From Gilvimarinus gilvus (GTDB lineage Bacteria > Pseudomonadota > Gammaproteobacteria > Pseudomonadales > Cellvibrionaceae), in contig NZ_JAULRU010000569.1 in the NCBI RefSeq assembly GCF_030518155.1, positions 124,001-188,000 of the forward strand: a DNA stretch of 64,000 bases, in the 5' to 3' direction. Shown one piece after another: positions 9,638 through 18,926 of this stretch. The position numbers and the translations under genes were made by a program. Position 1 is the first letter of the stretch, and every line of letters starts with the position of its first letter. The notes below the pieces were generated by a model. That model was given only the letters and a program-made list of their open reading frames with translations. It ran no database searches and had not been told where the DNA came from.

Positions 9638-10888
9638 ATGGCACAGATGCACCCTTTGTTGGCTCGACAGCCCATTTTCGACCGCAATATGGGTGTTGTG
9701 GCGTATGAGCTTTTGTATCGGGCCAGCCTAGACAATCATGCCGCCGTGACCGACGGTAATACCGCCAGTACACAGGTGCTCCTCAATGCGTTTACTGAGC
9801 TCTCCGTAGAAAAGGTCGTGGGCCAACACAGAGCTTTTATCAACTTTACCGGCGATTTGATGGACGCGCGATTACCGTTTGACACCTCGCAACTGGTGGT
9901 CGAGGTATTGGAAAGCGAGGCCATAGACAGCAACCTGCTGCATCGTCTCAAAACCCTGCGTGAGAACGGCTTTGCTATTGCCTTGGATGATTTTGAAATA
10001 ACCGAAGAGTCCGAACCTCTGCTCGCCTATGCAGATATTGTCAAGTTAGATGTGCTCGCATTATCGGAACAACAACTTGTCACTCATATTCAACAGCTCA
10101 AAAACCTCGGGATTCAGGTATTGGCAGAAAAAATTGAAACCTTTGAGATGTTGGAGCAATGCAAAGCCATGGGCTGCGACATGTTTCAGGGGTATTTTCT
10201 CGAACGCCCGGCGATTATCGAAGGGCATCGACTGAACGAAAGTAAGCAAGCGGTGCTTCAGCTATTAGCCAAGCTGAATGAGGCGAATGTGGCCTTTACC
10301 GATGTCGAAGAAATTATCTCGCGCGACCCGGTCCTGAGCTTTAAGCTACTCCGCCTGGTTAATTCAGCAGCATTTGGCTTACCGCGGACGATCGAGTCTC
10401 TGCGACAAGCACTCACGTTGCTTGGGCTAAAAATCATCAAGAACTGGATAGGGCTACTGGCTATGGCCAAACTTGGTGACAAGCCTGCCGAGCTCTCAGC
10501 TCAAGCCTTGACTCGGGCCAAATTATGCGAGCTTATGGCCGCGCAAACCCGGCCAGAAAGTCAATGCGATACATTTTTTACCGCGGGCCTGCTGTCCATG
10601 CTCGACGCATTTATGGATTCGCCCCTAGAGTCGGTACTGGCAGAAATACAATTAAGCGAGGAACTCAAGGCGGCACTGCTAGATTACAGTGGTGAGGAGG
10701 GCAATTTTTTGCGCACAGTCATCCATTATGAGCACGGCGAATGGAATGCTATTGACTGGGACTACCTCAAGACTAAGGACCTCGATCCGGGTTCGCTGTC
10801 CACCCTCTATTTGCAGACACTGTGCTGGGTCGACGAAACTCAGCGGGCAATACAGGCAGAGGTTCAGACATTACCGATCAAGCCATAA
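9638..10888 (+). CDS. EAL-HDOD signalling protein
   Basis: 416 residues. Residues 1-200 form an EAL-like fold and residues 205-395 an HDOD domain (SRDPVLSFKLLRLVNSAAFG). The EAL core is degenerate: the signature reads YELLYR, the usual DDFGTGYSS loop reads LDDFEITEES, and only the KLD and AEKIET segments are kept. It is therefore probably not a working c-di-GMP phosphodiesterase but a binding or protein-interaction module. This architecture is known from the YuxH-like family, whose members affect motility and surface behaviour. The ATG at 9638 has GGAACTTTCT upstream. It converges with a small thioredoxin-fold gene four bases away. Confidence 0.9.
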   Translation: MAQMHPLLARQPIFDRNMGVVAYELLYRASLDNHAAVTDGNTASTQVLLNAFTELSVEKVVGQHRAFINFTGDLMDARLPFDTSQLVVEVLESEAIDSNLLHRLKTLRENGFAIALDDFEITEESEPLLAYADIVKLDVLALSEQQLVTHIQQLKNLGIQVLAEKIETFEMLEQCKAMGCDMFQGYFLERPAIIEGHRLNESKQAVLQLLAKLNEANVAFTDVEEIISRDPVLSFKLLRLVNSAAFGLPRTIESLRQALTLLGLKIIKNWIGLLAMAKLGDKPAELSAQALTRAKLCELMAAQTRPESQCDTFFTAGLLSMLDAFMDSPLESVLAEIQLSEELKAALLDYSGEEGNFLRTVIHYEHGEWNAIDWDYLKTKDLDPGSLSTLYLQTLCWVDETQRAIQAEVQTLPIKP

Positions 10889-10892
10889 AGCG

Positions 10893-11120
10893 TTAACTGC
10901 CAATGAACTGAATTACATCCTCGGCACTAAACGGCCAATTAAGTTCATTTAAATCAGGGCGCCTAAGCACTGGAATACGCAACCCATAGCGATCAATCAG
11001 TTGCTCGTCACAGGCAATATCAACCTCCTGTAGCCGAACACTAGGGCAGCTGGCCACTACAAGCTTAGCTTGTTCGCACAAGTGGCAACCCGTCGTCGTA
11101 AAAAAAATAAGCGTTTTCAT
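10893..11120 (-). CDS. Glutaredoxin-like small protein (DUF836 type)
   Basis: 75 residues with a thioredoxin-like fold. The active site CHLCEQAK follows the first strand (MKTLIFFTTTG) and a cis-Pro motif is present (RIPVL). This matches the DUF836/glutaredoxin-like family of unknown substrate, at the usual length. The Cys-X2-Cys pair suggests disulfide exchange. It ends four bases from the EAL-HDOD stop. Confidence 0.85.
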   Translation of the reverse strand: MKTLIFFTTTGCHLCEQAKLVVASCPSVRLQEVDIACDEQLIDRYGLRIPVLRRPDLNELNWPFSAEDVIQFIGS

Positions 11121-11198
11121 AGCAGACCAACCAGGCCAAACAACAGTTCGGCCTAGTGTAAGTCATCACTCAAAATAATTCAGTGCCTGGAATAGCTT

Positions 11199-12329
11199 TT
11201 ACACCGCAGCTTGTGGGTCTTCTGTCGCAGTTTGGTCACTTTCAGCAGCCTGTTCACTTGGCTCAGGTGCTAAAAACTGGCCAATAAAATCGACAAACCT
11301 TTGCCCATCTCGGTTGCCCGGAACCGTTTCATCGCCATACATCGACTCAATCATCGACAGCAATAAATTTTGTGGCTGAGCGAAGCCTGAGGCGTCGTCA
11401 ACTGCGCCGTTCAGGTCTTGCAGGAAATCACCGATAGGCTTCAGCTTACTCGACAAGTCCTGCTCACTGGCTTGCGGCTGATAGGCAACACTGGCTCGCT
11501 GAATCTCTACCCGAGTCAAGTTCAATGCAAATCCGCTTATCTGTTCGGCGTCATAGCCTAGGTCACTGGCGTAGTCGAACGCCGTCTGCAAGTCACCGGT
11601 GAAAAACTCATCCGCCAGTTGATTGACCTGCCCCAACAATTCGTCGATTGCCGCTTGCTCCTGGTCATTCAGGTCGCCCTGCACCGTGAGTTGATATTGA
11701 CTGCTTGCAACCGAGGCGTATGAATAGCTCGCGCTACCGCTGCTATTTTCAAAGCTGGCACTTTCGCCACGACTGGCGCTGGCCTGAATGGTGACTTTAT
11801 CCCCCTCAGCCGTCAGCAGCTCGAAACTAAAACTCTGAGCCGAGGCGTACTCGTAGTTTGCCTGAGTCACCTGCCCCAGCGCCGGCACTGCAAATTCCTC
11901 GGCAGGCTCGGCCTCAGTCAGGCCGTAACGCGCGGCAAAATCATCAATGCCATCAGTAACCCGCTGATAGGTCTCTCCGATATCCTTAGATACCTGATCA
12001 TTGAGCATACCGAGAGCATCGAGTTTTTCCTTAGCCTCGTTGAAACCTTTTTTGAAGCCCGCCAGACCTGCCTCAAGCCGGGACTGCAGCTCATCCTGAG
12101 TAGCACCAGCGACGACGTCGCGCTCAAGCTGGCGCTCGATAAAGCCTAGGATGTTATTCGCAGCCTGCTCTGCGGTGAGGGGCTGAAAACCGCGGGGGGC
12201 TTTACCTTCAATGTGCTTTTGCGCACTTTGACTAAGCAGTTGCTGGGGATCTTGCGGTTCGGGTCGTTGAGCCGAGCTCAGCGTTGTGGGAGTCAGCGAC
12301 GACAAACCGGGTGAATGTGAAGAAATCAT
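11199..12329 (-). CDS. DUF5610-domain protein
   Basis: 376 residues, no signal peptide and no membrane helix. Residues 55-160 (FQPLTAEQAANNILGFIERQ onward, with KKGFNEAKEKL) match what I know of DUF5610. The middle is rich in Ser, Ala and Tyr, and the C-terminal region is acidic. Proteins of this family occur in gammaproteobacteria near motility or signalling genes, but no function is established to my knowledge. It is on the same strand as the FHA-kinase-regulator genes upstream, with a 127-base gap to the FHA gene. Confidence 0.8.
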   Translation of the reverse strand: MISSHSPGLSSLTPTTLSSAQRPEPQDPQQLLSQSAQKHIEGKAPRGFQPLTAEQAANNILGFIERQLERDVVAGATQDELQSRLEAGLAGFKKGFNEAKEKLDALGMLNDQVSKDIGETYQRVTDGIDDFAARYGLTEAEPAEEFAVPALGQVTQANYEYASAQSFSFELLTAEGDKVTIQASASRGESASFENSSGSASYSYASVASSQYQLTVQGDLNDQEQAAIDELLGQVNQLADEFFTGDLQTAFDYASDLGYDAEQISGFALNLTRVEIQRASVAYQPQASEQDLSSKLKPIGDFLQDLNGAVDDASGFAQPQNLLLSMIESMYGDETVPGNRDGQRFVDFIGQFLAPEPSEQAAESDQTATEDPQAAV

Positions 12330-12456
12330 GGGTACACCTCAACGTATTACGCTATTCCCCGCTTGCGGCAGAAATCGGTAAACCTTGAGGTCTTTCTAAG
12401 ACCGAATCACGCTAACAGAGCATAGCTCAAAGCCCTAAAGCTATAAGGACGATCAA

Positions 12457-13335
12457 CTAACCTCTGGTTAAAAACAGCGCTGCCACCACCACAACCGTCA
12501 ATACCACCAAAACGCCCATGCCTGCGGTGGCATATCGGGGCCTGGTATGACTTTGCTGCTTATCTGAGGCCTCACCCTGTGTATTTTTCGGTACCTCAGA
12601 ACTCACCGGGCTTGCCTTACCAGCAGGGCGCGCTGCGGCACTGCGCGCAGCACGGGGTTTATCCGCGCTGCGGACTGTCGTTTTTGCCATGTCATCAGCC
12701 GGGCCAATAACACCAAAGCTCAGGGTGTCGAACCGCAGCTCATCGCCACGCTTTACCCGAGCCTCGGTAACCGGCTTACCGTTGAGATAGGTGCCATTTG
12801 CAGAGCCGAGATCCTGCACGTACAAGACCCCATCTTTGACGTCGAGGCGAGCATGACGGCGCGACAAGTGAGCAGCGGCCAGGGACACATCACATTCACT
12901 GGCTCGACCGACTATATTTTCAAGCTTGAGGGGATAAACCCTATTCCCTAGGGCTGTATGATTGGCTTTGAGTGCCCAACCTGTGGTGGCTGGGTTTCTG
13001 GGACTGGTATTTTGCTTGGCCTTCGCTGGCTCAGGTTTTACAGAATCGTCCTTAGGGTCGATAATTTCGAGTTCGATCCCCGCCAAAGAGATAACATCTC
13101 GCGCGTTGAGGGCACAACGCTCAACGACTTCCTGACCATTGACGCTTGGGGCTGCCGCAGGAACTAAGTTAACCAACTCAAGCTGCTCGTGATTAACCTC
13201 GATGACGAAGTGCTTTTCAGCAACGTTGGGAGCGCTCACCACCAGTTCATTGGTTCTTGCACGCCCAACCCCGATACTTGGTTCTACCAGCCATACCGCA
13301 CTGTATTTTTTGTTTTTAAAGCGGATTTTCAGCAT
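12457..13335 (-). CDS. Tandem FHA-domain membrane protein
   Basis: 292 residues. A degenerate first FHA domain (IGVGRARTNELVVSAPN, with PSVNGQEV) lies at residues 20-85. A canonical second one at about 125-205 has IVGRASECDVSL, LSRRHARL and LGSANGTYLNG, with the Arg, Ser, His and Asn that bind phosphothreonine. A Pro/Ala/Ser/Lys linker and one C-terminal membrane helix (GMGVLVVLTVVVVAALFL) follow, making a tail-anchored protein with its FHA domains in the cytoplasm. FHA domains read Ser/Thr phosphorylation, but no Ser/Thr kinase gene is seen in this window. Confidence 0.9.
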   Translation of the reverse strand: MLKIRFKNKKYSAVWLVEPSIGVGRARTNELVVSAPNVAEKHFVIEVNHEQLELVNLVPAAAPSVNGQEVVERCALNARDVISLAGIELEIIDPKDDSVKPEPAKAKQNTSPRNPATTGWALKANHTALGNRVYPLKLENIVGRASECDVSLAAAHLSRRHARLDVKDGVLYVQDLGSANGTYLNGKPVTEARVKRGDELRFDTLSFGVIGPADDMAKTTVRSADKPRAARSAAARPAGKASPVSSEVPKNTQGEASDKQQSHTRPRYATAGMGVLVVLTVVVVAALFLTRG

Positions 13336-13491
13336 TGAGGTTTCCCTTGCTCAAGACATAAATGCGTAAGTAAATGATGCATCAGCCCTGCGGTGTTTGC
13401 AAGGCAGGCGTGTCACACTTCCGCGGTTGACAACTAGCAGGTTGTTGAAAAACCCCATGCATGCTCCCTCTTACGCATTTGCAGACCTGAA

Positions 13492-14187
13492 CTAAGGCAA
13501 TATAACTTCAATTTGCCCCCCCTTCAAAAGCCCGGCATTCTTTAGAGCGATTCGCCCATGGCGATCTCCACGGCGGTGTAAATTGGCTATTTCACGCGCA
13601 AACAACAGGCCGAGGTTAGTACTTCCATCACTAAAAGATACGCTATCGCGCGCGGCATTAGGGCTCGCCAACATAAACTCCGGGTAACCGCGACCATCAT
13701 CGGCAACCGCCAAATGCAATTCGTCACACTCAATCCAGGCGGCGATCTTAATGTGGCTTTCGCAATAGCGCGCCGCATTGACCAGGACATTATTCACCAC
13801 ACCGCCCAAAAGCTCCGAATCCACATACCAACAGATGTCTTCACTACAATCTACATCCACCAGAATGTTGCGCGACCGAAATAAAATGTCGTTGCGGGCC
13901 AGCTGATCGTGAATGACATCGTCGATATAACACTCTTCGAGCTGGACCAACATACGTTGATTTTGAACGCGGTACAGCGCCAGCAACTGAATGAGTTCGC
14001 CGTTAATTCGCGCTGCCTCATACCCTAATACCGACAATTGTTTGGCTTGATCATAATTGTCTGGCGACGTGGACGCGGAAAGTTCTTCGATTGTCTGCAA
14101 CAGCATACCCACCGAGTTTTTCATATCGTGAACGCTGGAAGCCAGGACAAATGAGAAGTCTACGGGCAAAGCATCGTCAGTCATCAT
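13492..14187 (-). CDS. Soluble sensor histidine kinase
   Basis: 231 residues with no membrane helix and no sensor domain. The phospho-acceptor box reads SSVHDMKNSVGMLL (residue 20 region). It is followed by an N-box (VNNVLVNAARYCE), a G1 box (VADDGRGYPEF) and a G2 box (TNLGLLFAREIANLH), so it can bind ATP. Its start overlaps the stop of the upstream REC-TPR gene (TAATG) with AAGGAG upstream, which implies translational coupling and a partner relation with that regulator. The input signal is unknown. Confidence 0.88.
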   Translation of the reverse strand: MMTDDALPVDFSFVLASSVHDMKNSVGMLLQTIEELSASTSPDNYDQAKQLSVLGYEAARINGELIQLLALYRVQNQRMLVQLEECYIDDVIHDQLARNDILFRSRNILVDVDCSEDICWYVDSELLGGVVNNVLVNAARYCESHIKIAAWIECDELHLAVADDGRGYPEFMLASPNAARDSVSFSDGSTNLGLLFAREIANLHRRGDRHGRIALKNAGLLKGGQIEVILP

Positions 14188-15827
14188 TAATTCTCCTTAC
14201 CCTGAAATTGTTGAGCTGCCTGTGTCAGTTTCGCGTTGAGCTGAAGCAGCCTTGCCGCCTGGGGGTGCTCACTTGAAACAGAAACGGCCAAGCGCTTGGC
14301 GACACTATTCGCCTGTTCTAGTTGATGCGAGTTCCCTCCCCCCTGAGTCAAGGAACCAATAAGCGCCTGCAAAAGGTTCAACTCAATCCCAATATGTTTA
14401 GGAAACTCTTTAGCAGCCCGGGTAAAACATTCTACGGCGCCGGTATAATCGGCTTTCTCGTAGCAGGCTATACCTTGCTTATTGACCTGTGCAACTCGTT
14501 TGCGATTCTTCTCGCTCGCTGGATTTTCCAATACGCGATCGATAGCCTCAAGCGCCTTTTCGTTGCCCTCATAGCTTGTCAAAACATCTTTAACCAGTTG
14601 GTCATGTAACTGCTGTTTCCCCAAGCTTTCCGCAGCCACAATCCAATCGAGTTTTACCGGTAAATCCACATCGACTGTTTCACTTTGCTCCATCAGCTGT
14701 TCAAGCAGTTTCGCCGCGGTATCAGTCTCGCCAGTTGCAGCGTAATACATACAGGCGGTCGAGCGGACCGACACTCGCTCGTTATTTTTGTTGCCAAAGC
14801 GTTGCTCAAAATCCGCTAGCGTCCTACTAACGTCTCTGGCATAAGGCTTCGCGGCGTCGGGATCAGTTCGCGCCAGCTCAGCGCAAGAGCGTACAAACTG
14901 CAAATGCACATCCTGCCGGTCATAGCATGAATGCTCTCCCAATTTGACACTGCTCTTAAACGCCTGAGTGGCTAAAGCCGCATCGTGATTGTCGTAGGCC
15001 AATTGCCCCAATTTTTGCTGGCGCGTAAGCGACATAGGAGATATTTCCACCGCCTGCGCAATAGTTTGTTGTTGCGCCATACTGTCATCGCGCGCGCCCT
15101 GTATTTCAGACAGCAAATCATAAGCTGGCATAAACATGCGGTTATTATTGAGCGCCTGCTCCGCCCACTGCTGCGCGCTCACCCAATCACCTTGTCCTTT
15201 TTTTGCGGCGGCTAAACCCACCTGCGCCCAATCCAGCTCGCGCCCCTGCAGCACTTGCCGATAGACTTTCTCAGCCGCATCAAATTGCTCGCTGCGCAAC
15301 AGCAGGCGCCCCAACAGCTTCTGCGCCAGCGGGCGGGCGCGACTTTCTCGTCCAATCACATCTCGACAGCACGCAATAGCACCGTTGATATTATCAGCAT
15401 CCATAGCTTTGTAGATGTCGCGCATCTCAAAACATTGGCGAAACAGTCTCTCAAGACGTTGCTGTAGGTTTTTTGCCGTTATAGGTTTGGTGAGGTAGGC
15501 ATCGGGCTCATAATCGTAAGCCGCCATAACAATGCTTTTACTGGACTCAGCCGAAATGAGGACGAACAGCGCGCTGTTCGTAAGAAGTTTATCGTGCCGC
15601 AATTGCTCCAGCACTTGCTGGCCACTTTTACCGGGGCCTAAATTATAGTCACAGAGTACCAAATCGTACTGAGAGGCCCGACACCGACTAACGGCGTCTT
15701 TGCCATTGACCGCAGCATCAACCGTATGAGCACCGAACTCTTGCAGCATACGCGTGATGGTCGTGCGGAAGTTCTCAAAATCATCCACCACCAGTATGCG
15801 CTTGTGCTCAAATCCAGCTGGGGTCAT
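14187..15827 (-). CDS. Response regulator with TPR output
   Basis: 546 residues. An N-terminal receiver domain has RILVVDDFENF, the phospho-acceptor Asp in DLVLCDYNLGPGKSG and the Lys in AYLTKPITAKN. It is followed by a long helical repeat region from about residue 140 with tetratricopeptide spacing (QKLLGRLLLRSEQFDAAEKV, then KKGQGDWVSAQQWAEQALNN). There is no DNA-binding or enzymatic output, so it should act through protein contacts. Its stop overlaps the kinase start, and the two make a likely two-component pair. REC-TPR regulators are known in pseudomonads. Confidence 0.9.
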   Translation of the reverse strand: MTPAGFEHKRILVVDDFENFRTTITRMLQEFGAHTVDAAVNGKDAVSRCRASQYDLVLCDYNLGPGKSGQQVLEQLRHDKLLTNSALFVLISAESSKSIVMAAYDYEPDAYLTKPITAKNLQQRLERLFRQCFEMRDIYKAMDADNINGAIACCRDVIGRESRARPLAQKLLGRLLLRSEQFDAAEKVYRQVLQGRELDWAQVGLAAAKKGQGDWVSAQQWAEQALNNNRMFMPAYDLLSEIQGARDDSMAQQQTIAQAVEISPMSLTRQQKLGQLAYDNHDAALATQAFKSSVKLGEHSCYDRQDVHLQFVRSCAELARTDPDAAKPYARDVSRTLADFEQRFGNKNNERVSVRSTACMYYAATGETDTAAKLLEQLMEQSETVDVDLPVKLDWIVAAESLGKQQLHDQLVKDVLTSYEGNEKALEAIDRVLENPASEKNRKRVAQVNKQGIACYEKADYTGAVECFTRAAKEFPKHIGIELNLLQALIGSLTQGGGNSHQLEQANSVAKRLAVSVSSEHPQAARLLQLNAKLTQAAQQFQGKEN

Positions 15828-16219
15828 TTATGTGTCGCCTATGTGCCGCCTGTAGCCTCATTTCGCCTCAGCATAGCGCATTAATTACGAACAGGGAAAA
15901 TCTGGCACCAGGATATGCGGTAAAACATCACATTTTTACTGAATAACGGCCAATTGATAGTGAGGACTATAAGGGAACCTCTTGATCCAGTCTCCAGAGG
16001 CCTCTGGCTTACCGAGTTTTTGAGCTCAAGGCGGCGAACGGAAAGCGTGCAGGCCGCACGGTGAGGTGAGCCATCACAGAGATCGGAAAACTCTATAAGC
16101 CCCGATGGGCGCGACCAAAGCACTCCCTATGTCGCGCTGTTTTTCTTGCCCTGGGCGACGGCCACTACCTGTAAAAAACGCCCTACGTACTGAGCGTGTT
16201 GGACACGCGCAGAGGCTCC
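15828..16219. other. 392-base gap between REC-TPR and EAL-CBS-GGDEF genes
   Basis: Both flanking genes run leftward, so this holds the end region of the EAL gene and the leader and promoter of the REC-TPR/kinase pair. I see a small inverted repeat (GCGTGT-TGG-ACACGC near 16194-16209) and some GC-rich stretches, but no strong terminator and no convincing gene or known riboswitch. Confidence 0.4.
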
Positions 16220-18025
16220 TTAGGTACTGATTGTTTCAGGCGCCCTACGCCGCGACAGAAAGACATGCTGCCCCCCCATGGACTTGGCCCGGTGCTTGGC
16301 ATCGGCCAGCAGCATAGCCACATGGTGGTGAGTCAGACAACGCTCTGGATCGGGGTGCACACAGCCGATGGCAATTTCCAGCGGGCCAAAGCGCCTGCGG
16401 TTGCCATTGCGATCCTCCGTCCAATAATCCAATTGCTGCTCTGGCATTTGCTCGGCAATAGTCTTACTAAACATAGTCAATAAATGAGCACAACGCTCGC
16501 GCCAATCCCGACTTCGAAACACCACTACAAAGTCATCGCCACCGACGTGACCGATAAAGTCTATCTCCTGATCGACTACATCGCGCAACAAGTTACCAAG
16601 CAAAATAATGACGTCATCACCACAAGAATAGCCAAATGCATCGTTAAACGGTTTGAAATGGTTGATATCGCAATAAGCAACGACAAAATCGACTTTTTGG
16701 CATAACAACTGGTCTATCCATTCATAGAGCGGGACATTACCAGGCAACGCGCTTAAAGGGTTGGAGTGACGAGCCAAGCGTAACTTCTCGTCGGCAATAC
16801 TGCGCAGAATATTGCGCACCTTAGCCACACCGATGTACGCCTCTCCTTCACTGACAATGATATCAACACTCAAGTTTTGCGCCGGATCTTCTGTCACCAG
16901 TCGCCCGGCCGAATGCAAATCACTGTTGATATCCATTAGAATGGAGCGGCTACTGATAAACCCGGATACCGGCTTATTAGCATGCAGCTCGTAGGAGTAA
17001 CGCCAGGAAAAAGTATTTAAAAGTTCAGAGCGACTGATCATGCCGAGCGCTTCACCGCTAGCAGAAACCACTGGTAGACATGTTAAACGTACATCTGAGC
17101 GAAATTTATTGACCACCTCGCCGGCCGTGACACTCGGCAAAATGGAATCCTGAGCAACCGTCACTTCACGTAACGTATGCTGAAACATATCGCGCGATAC
17201 GGGCATAGCCAGCTTTCGTGCCGCTAAAACATGCGCAGGCGTAGCTACAATTGGCTCTTGGGCTGGCCGGGCAATATAGTAGCCTTGGAAGTATTCAACC
17301 CCCATGGCCACCAGGGTTTTAAATTCAGATTCTGTTTCAATACCTTCAGCGATCACTTTATTACCAATGCGTTGCGCTATGTCGAGCATAAAGCGAACAA
17401 ACTCTCTTTTGACGGCACTGGCGTCGATACCACTGATAAAGTGTCGGTCAATTTTGACATAATCAGGGTTTAACTCACTCCAAATACGAAGCCCTGCGTA
17501 CCCCGCTCCCAGATCATCAATAGCAACCGCAAAGCCCTGCCGCTGAAAATGTTCACAGGCATTGGTAAGCAGCTCGTATTCCTCCATGGGCTGCTTCTCC
17601 GTAAGCTCAAACACCACCCGCTCAGGGTCTAGCTTAAGTTTGCGCAATATCGCCATGGTGACACCGTCGCGATATTTACTGTCGGTAAAAGCCAAGGGTG
17701 TCATATTCAAAAACAGTTTGCCGGGAAGCTGTTGAGCCATAAAACTGTGACACGAAGCTTCTCGACAGGCGTACTCAAGCCGCGCTAACTGCCCTTCACT
17801 TGCCGCTGCCGCGAACAGTTGATTGGGCGTCGCCAACTCCGTACCTTGTGGGCCCCGAATCAATGACTCGTAACCCAAAATTCGGCCATTTATTATGTTG
17901 ACTATTGGCTGGAAAACCGCATACAACTGGTTGGAATCTATAACGGTCTGGAGCTTGTCCCGCATACATTTAGCCACAGCGTCATCCTGTGTTGCGAGTA
18001 CGGACATTAAAGGTAAGTACGACAT
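16220..18025 (-). CDS. EAL-CBS-GGDEF c-di-GMP protein
   Basis: 601 residues. An N-terminal EAL domain keeps what is needed for c-di-GMP hydrolysis: the ESL signature (YESLIRGP), LNMTP, FELTE, AIDDLGAGYAG, YVKIDRHF, VIAEGIE and FQGYY. A CBS pair lies in the middle (about residues 280-410). The C-terminal GGDEF domain reads VGGDDFVVV, with Asp for the signature Glu, and its I-site position reads QEID instead of RxxD. The likely net activity is phosphodiesterase, with the GGDEF half weak or regulatory. There is no membrane segment. The start could also be the ATG at 18007, since neither has a clear ribosome site. Confidence 0.92.
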   Translation of the reverse strand: MSYLPLMSVLATQDDAVAKCMRDKLQTVIDSNQLYAVFQPIVNIINGRILGYESLIRGPQGTELATPNQLFAAAASEGQLARLEYACREASCHSFMAQQLPGKLFLNMTPLAFTDSKYRDGVTMAILRKLKLDPERVVFELTEKQPMEEYELLTNACEHFQRQGFAVAIDDLGAGYAGLRIWSELNPDYVKIDRHFISGIDASAVKREFVRFMLDIAQRIGNKVIAEGIETESEFKTLVAMGVEYFQGYYIARPAQEPIVATPAHVLAARKLAMPVSRDMFQHTLREVTVAQDSILPSVTAGEVVNKFRSDVRLTCLPVVSASGEALGMISRSELLNTFSWRYSYELHANKPVSGFISSRSILMDINSDLHSAGRLVTEDPAQNLSVDIIVSEGEAYIGVAKVRNILRSIADEKLRLARHSNPLSALPGNVPLYEWIDQLLCQKVDFVVAYCDINHFKPFNDAFGYSCGDDVIILLGNLLRDVVDQEIDFIGHVGGDDFVVVFRSRDWRERCAHLLTMFSKTIAEQMPEQQLDYWTEDRNGNRRRFGPLEIAIGCVHPDPERCLTHHHVAMLLADAKHRAKSMGGQHVFLSRRRAPETIST

Positions 18026-18191
18026 AAGGCGGGATTATCAAACGATTTAATGACAAATAAGTTACACTTTGTCATTCTGATACCGCAATAGATTGAGACT
18101 CGGAGCCTGCACAGCTAAAATGCCGGCGTTTTCTCGCATTTTTCCATCCACGGCAAGTCAATCAATCACCTACAGCGCTGGCTTCACCACT

Positions 18192-18926
18192 ATGACCGAC
18201 TCCCGAGATACGCTCTACGCCAACCCCCTCGCCGATGTTAGTAGCTTTAGCTTTGATCAACAGGTCGTCGACGTGTTCCCCGACATGATCAAACGTTCGG
18301 TTCCGGGCTATGCAACGATATTATCCATGATCGGCACTCTGGCGGAGCGTTACGTGACAAGCGACAGCCGCTGCTACGATTTGGGTTGCTCATTGGGTGC
18401 AGCGACACTAGCGATGCGGCACAACATCCGCGCCGCCAACACTCAAATTATCGCGGTGGACAACTCCTCAGCAATGATATCCAGAGCGCAGCAGGTTATC
18501 GCGGCCGACAGTCACGAGGAGGTTCCGGTAACATTGCGTGAGGCTTTGATTCAGAGTATCGATGTCGATAACGCCTCCATGGTGGTACTCAACTTCACCT
18601 TACAGTTTATTGCTCAGGCAGAGCGCGACACCTTGCTCGCCAATATTGCCAAAGGGTTGAATACAGGTGGCGTGCTGATTTTGTCGGAAAAGGTAGCCTT
18701 TGCAGACGAGCCTCACCAGCAACTCATGACCGACCTGCACCACCAGTTTAAACGCGCCAATGGTTACAGTGACTTAGAAATTGCGCAGAAGCGCGCGGCA
18801 ATAGATAATGTACTGATCCCCGAGTCTCTTAACACTCATCGCCAGCGTTTGCGAAATGCCGGCTTTGCCAGTGTCGATGTCTGGTTCCAATGCTTAAATT
18901 TTGCCTCACTGATTGCCATTAAATGA
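18192..18926 (+). CDS. cmoA: Carboxy-S-adenosyl-L-methionine synthase CmoA
   Basis: Makes carboxy-SAM from SAM and prephenate for the wobble-uridine modification cmo5U34 in tRNA. The SAM-binding motif is [14 protein letters not shown], and the N-terminal region ([22 protein letters not shown]) is typical of CmoA. The product is 244 residues, the family's usual size, starting at ATG 18192; the frame is open further upstream to 18093 but the extra residues have no family match. The stop overlaps the cmoB start by 4 bases. Confidence 0.95.
   Translation: MTDSRDTLYANPLADVSSFSFDQQVVDVFPDMIKRSVPGYATILSMIGTLAERYVTSDSRCYDLGCSLGAATLAMRHNIRAANTQIIAVDNSSAMISRAQQVIAADSHEEVPVTLREALIQSIDVDNASMVVLNFTLQFIAQAERDTLLANIAKGLNTGGVLILSEKVAFADEPHQQLMTDLHHQFKRANGYSDLEIAQKRAAIDNVLIPESLNTHRQRLRNAGFASVDVWFQCLNFASLIAIK

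Noticed and set aside
15881-16123. 80-codon leftward frame in the gap after the REC-TPR gene
   Set aside because: No family signal, no ribosome site, and a composition unlike the neighbouring proteins.
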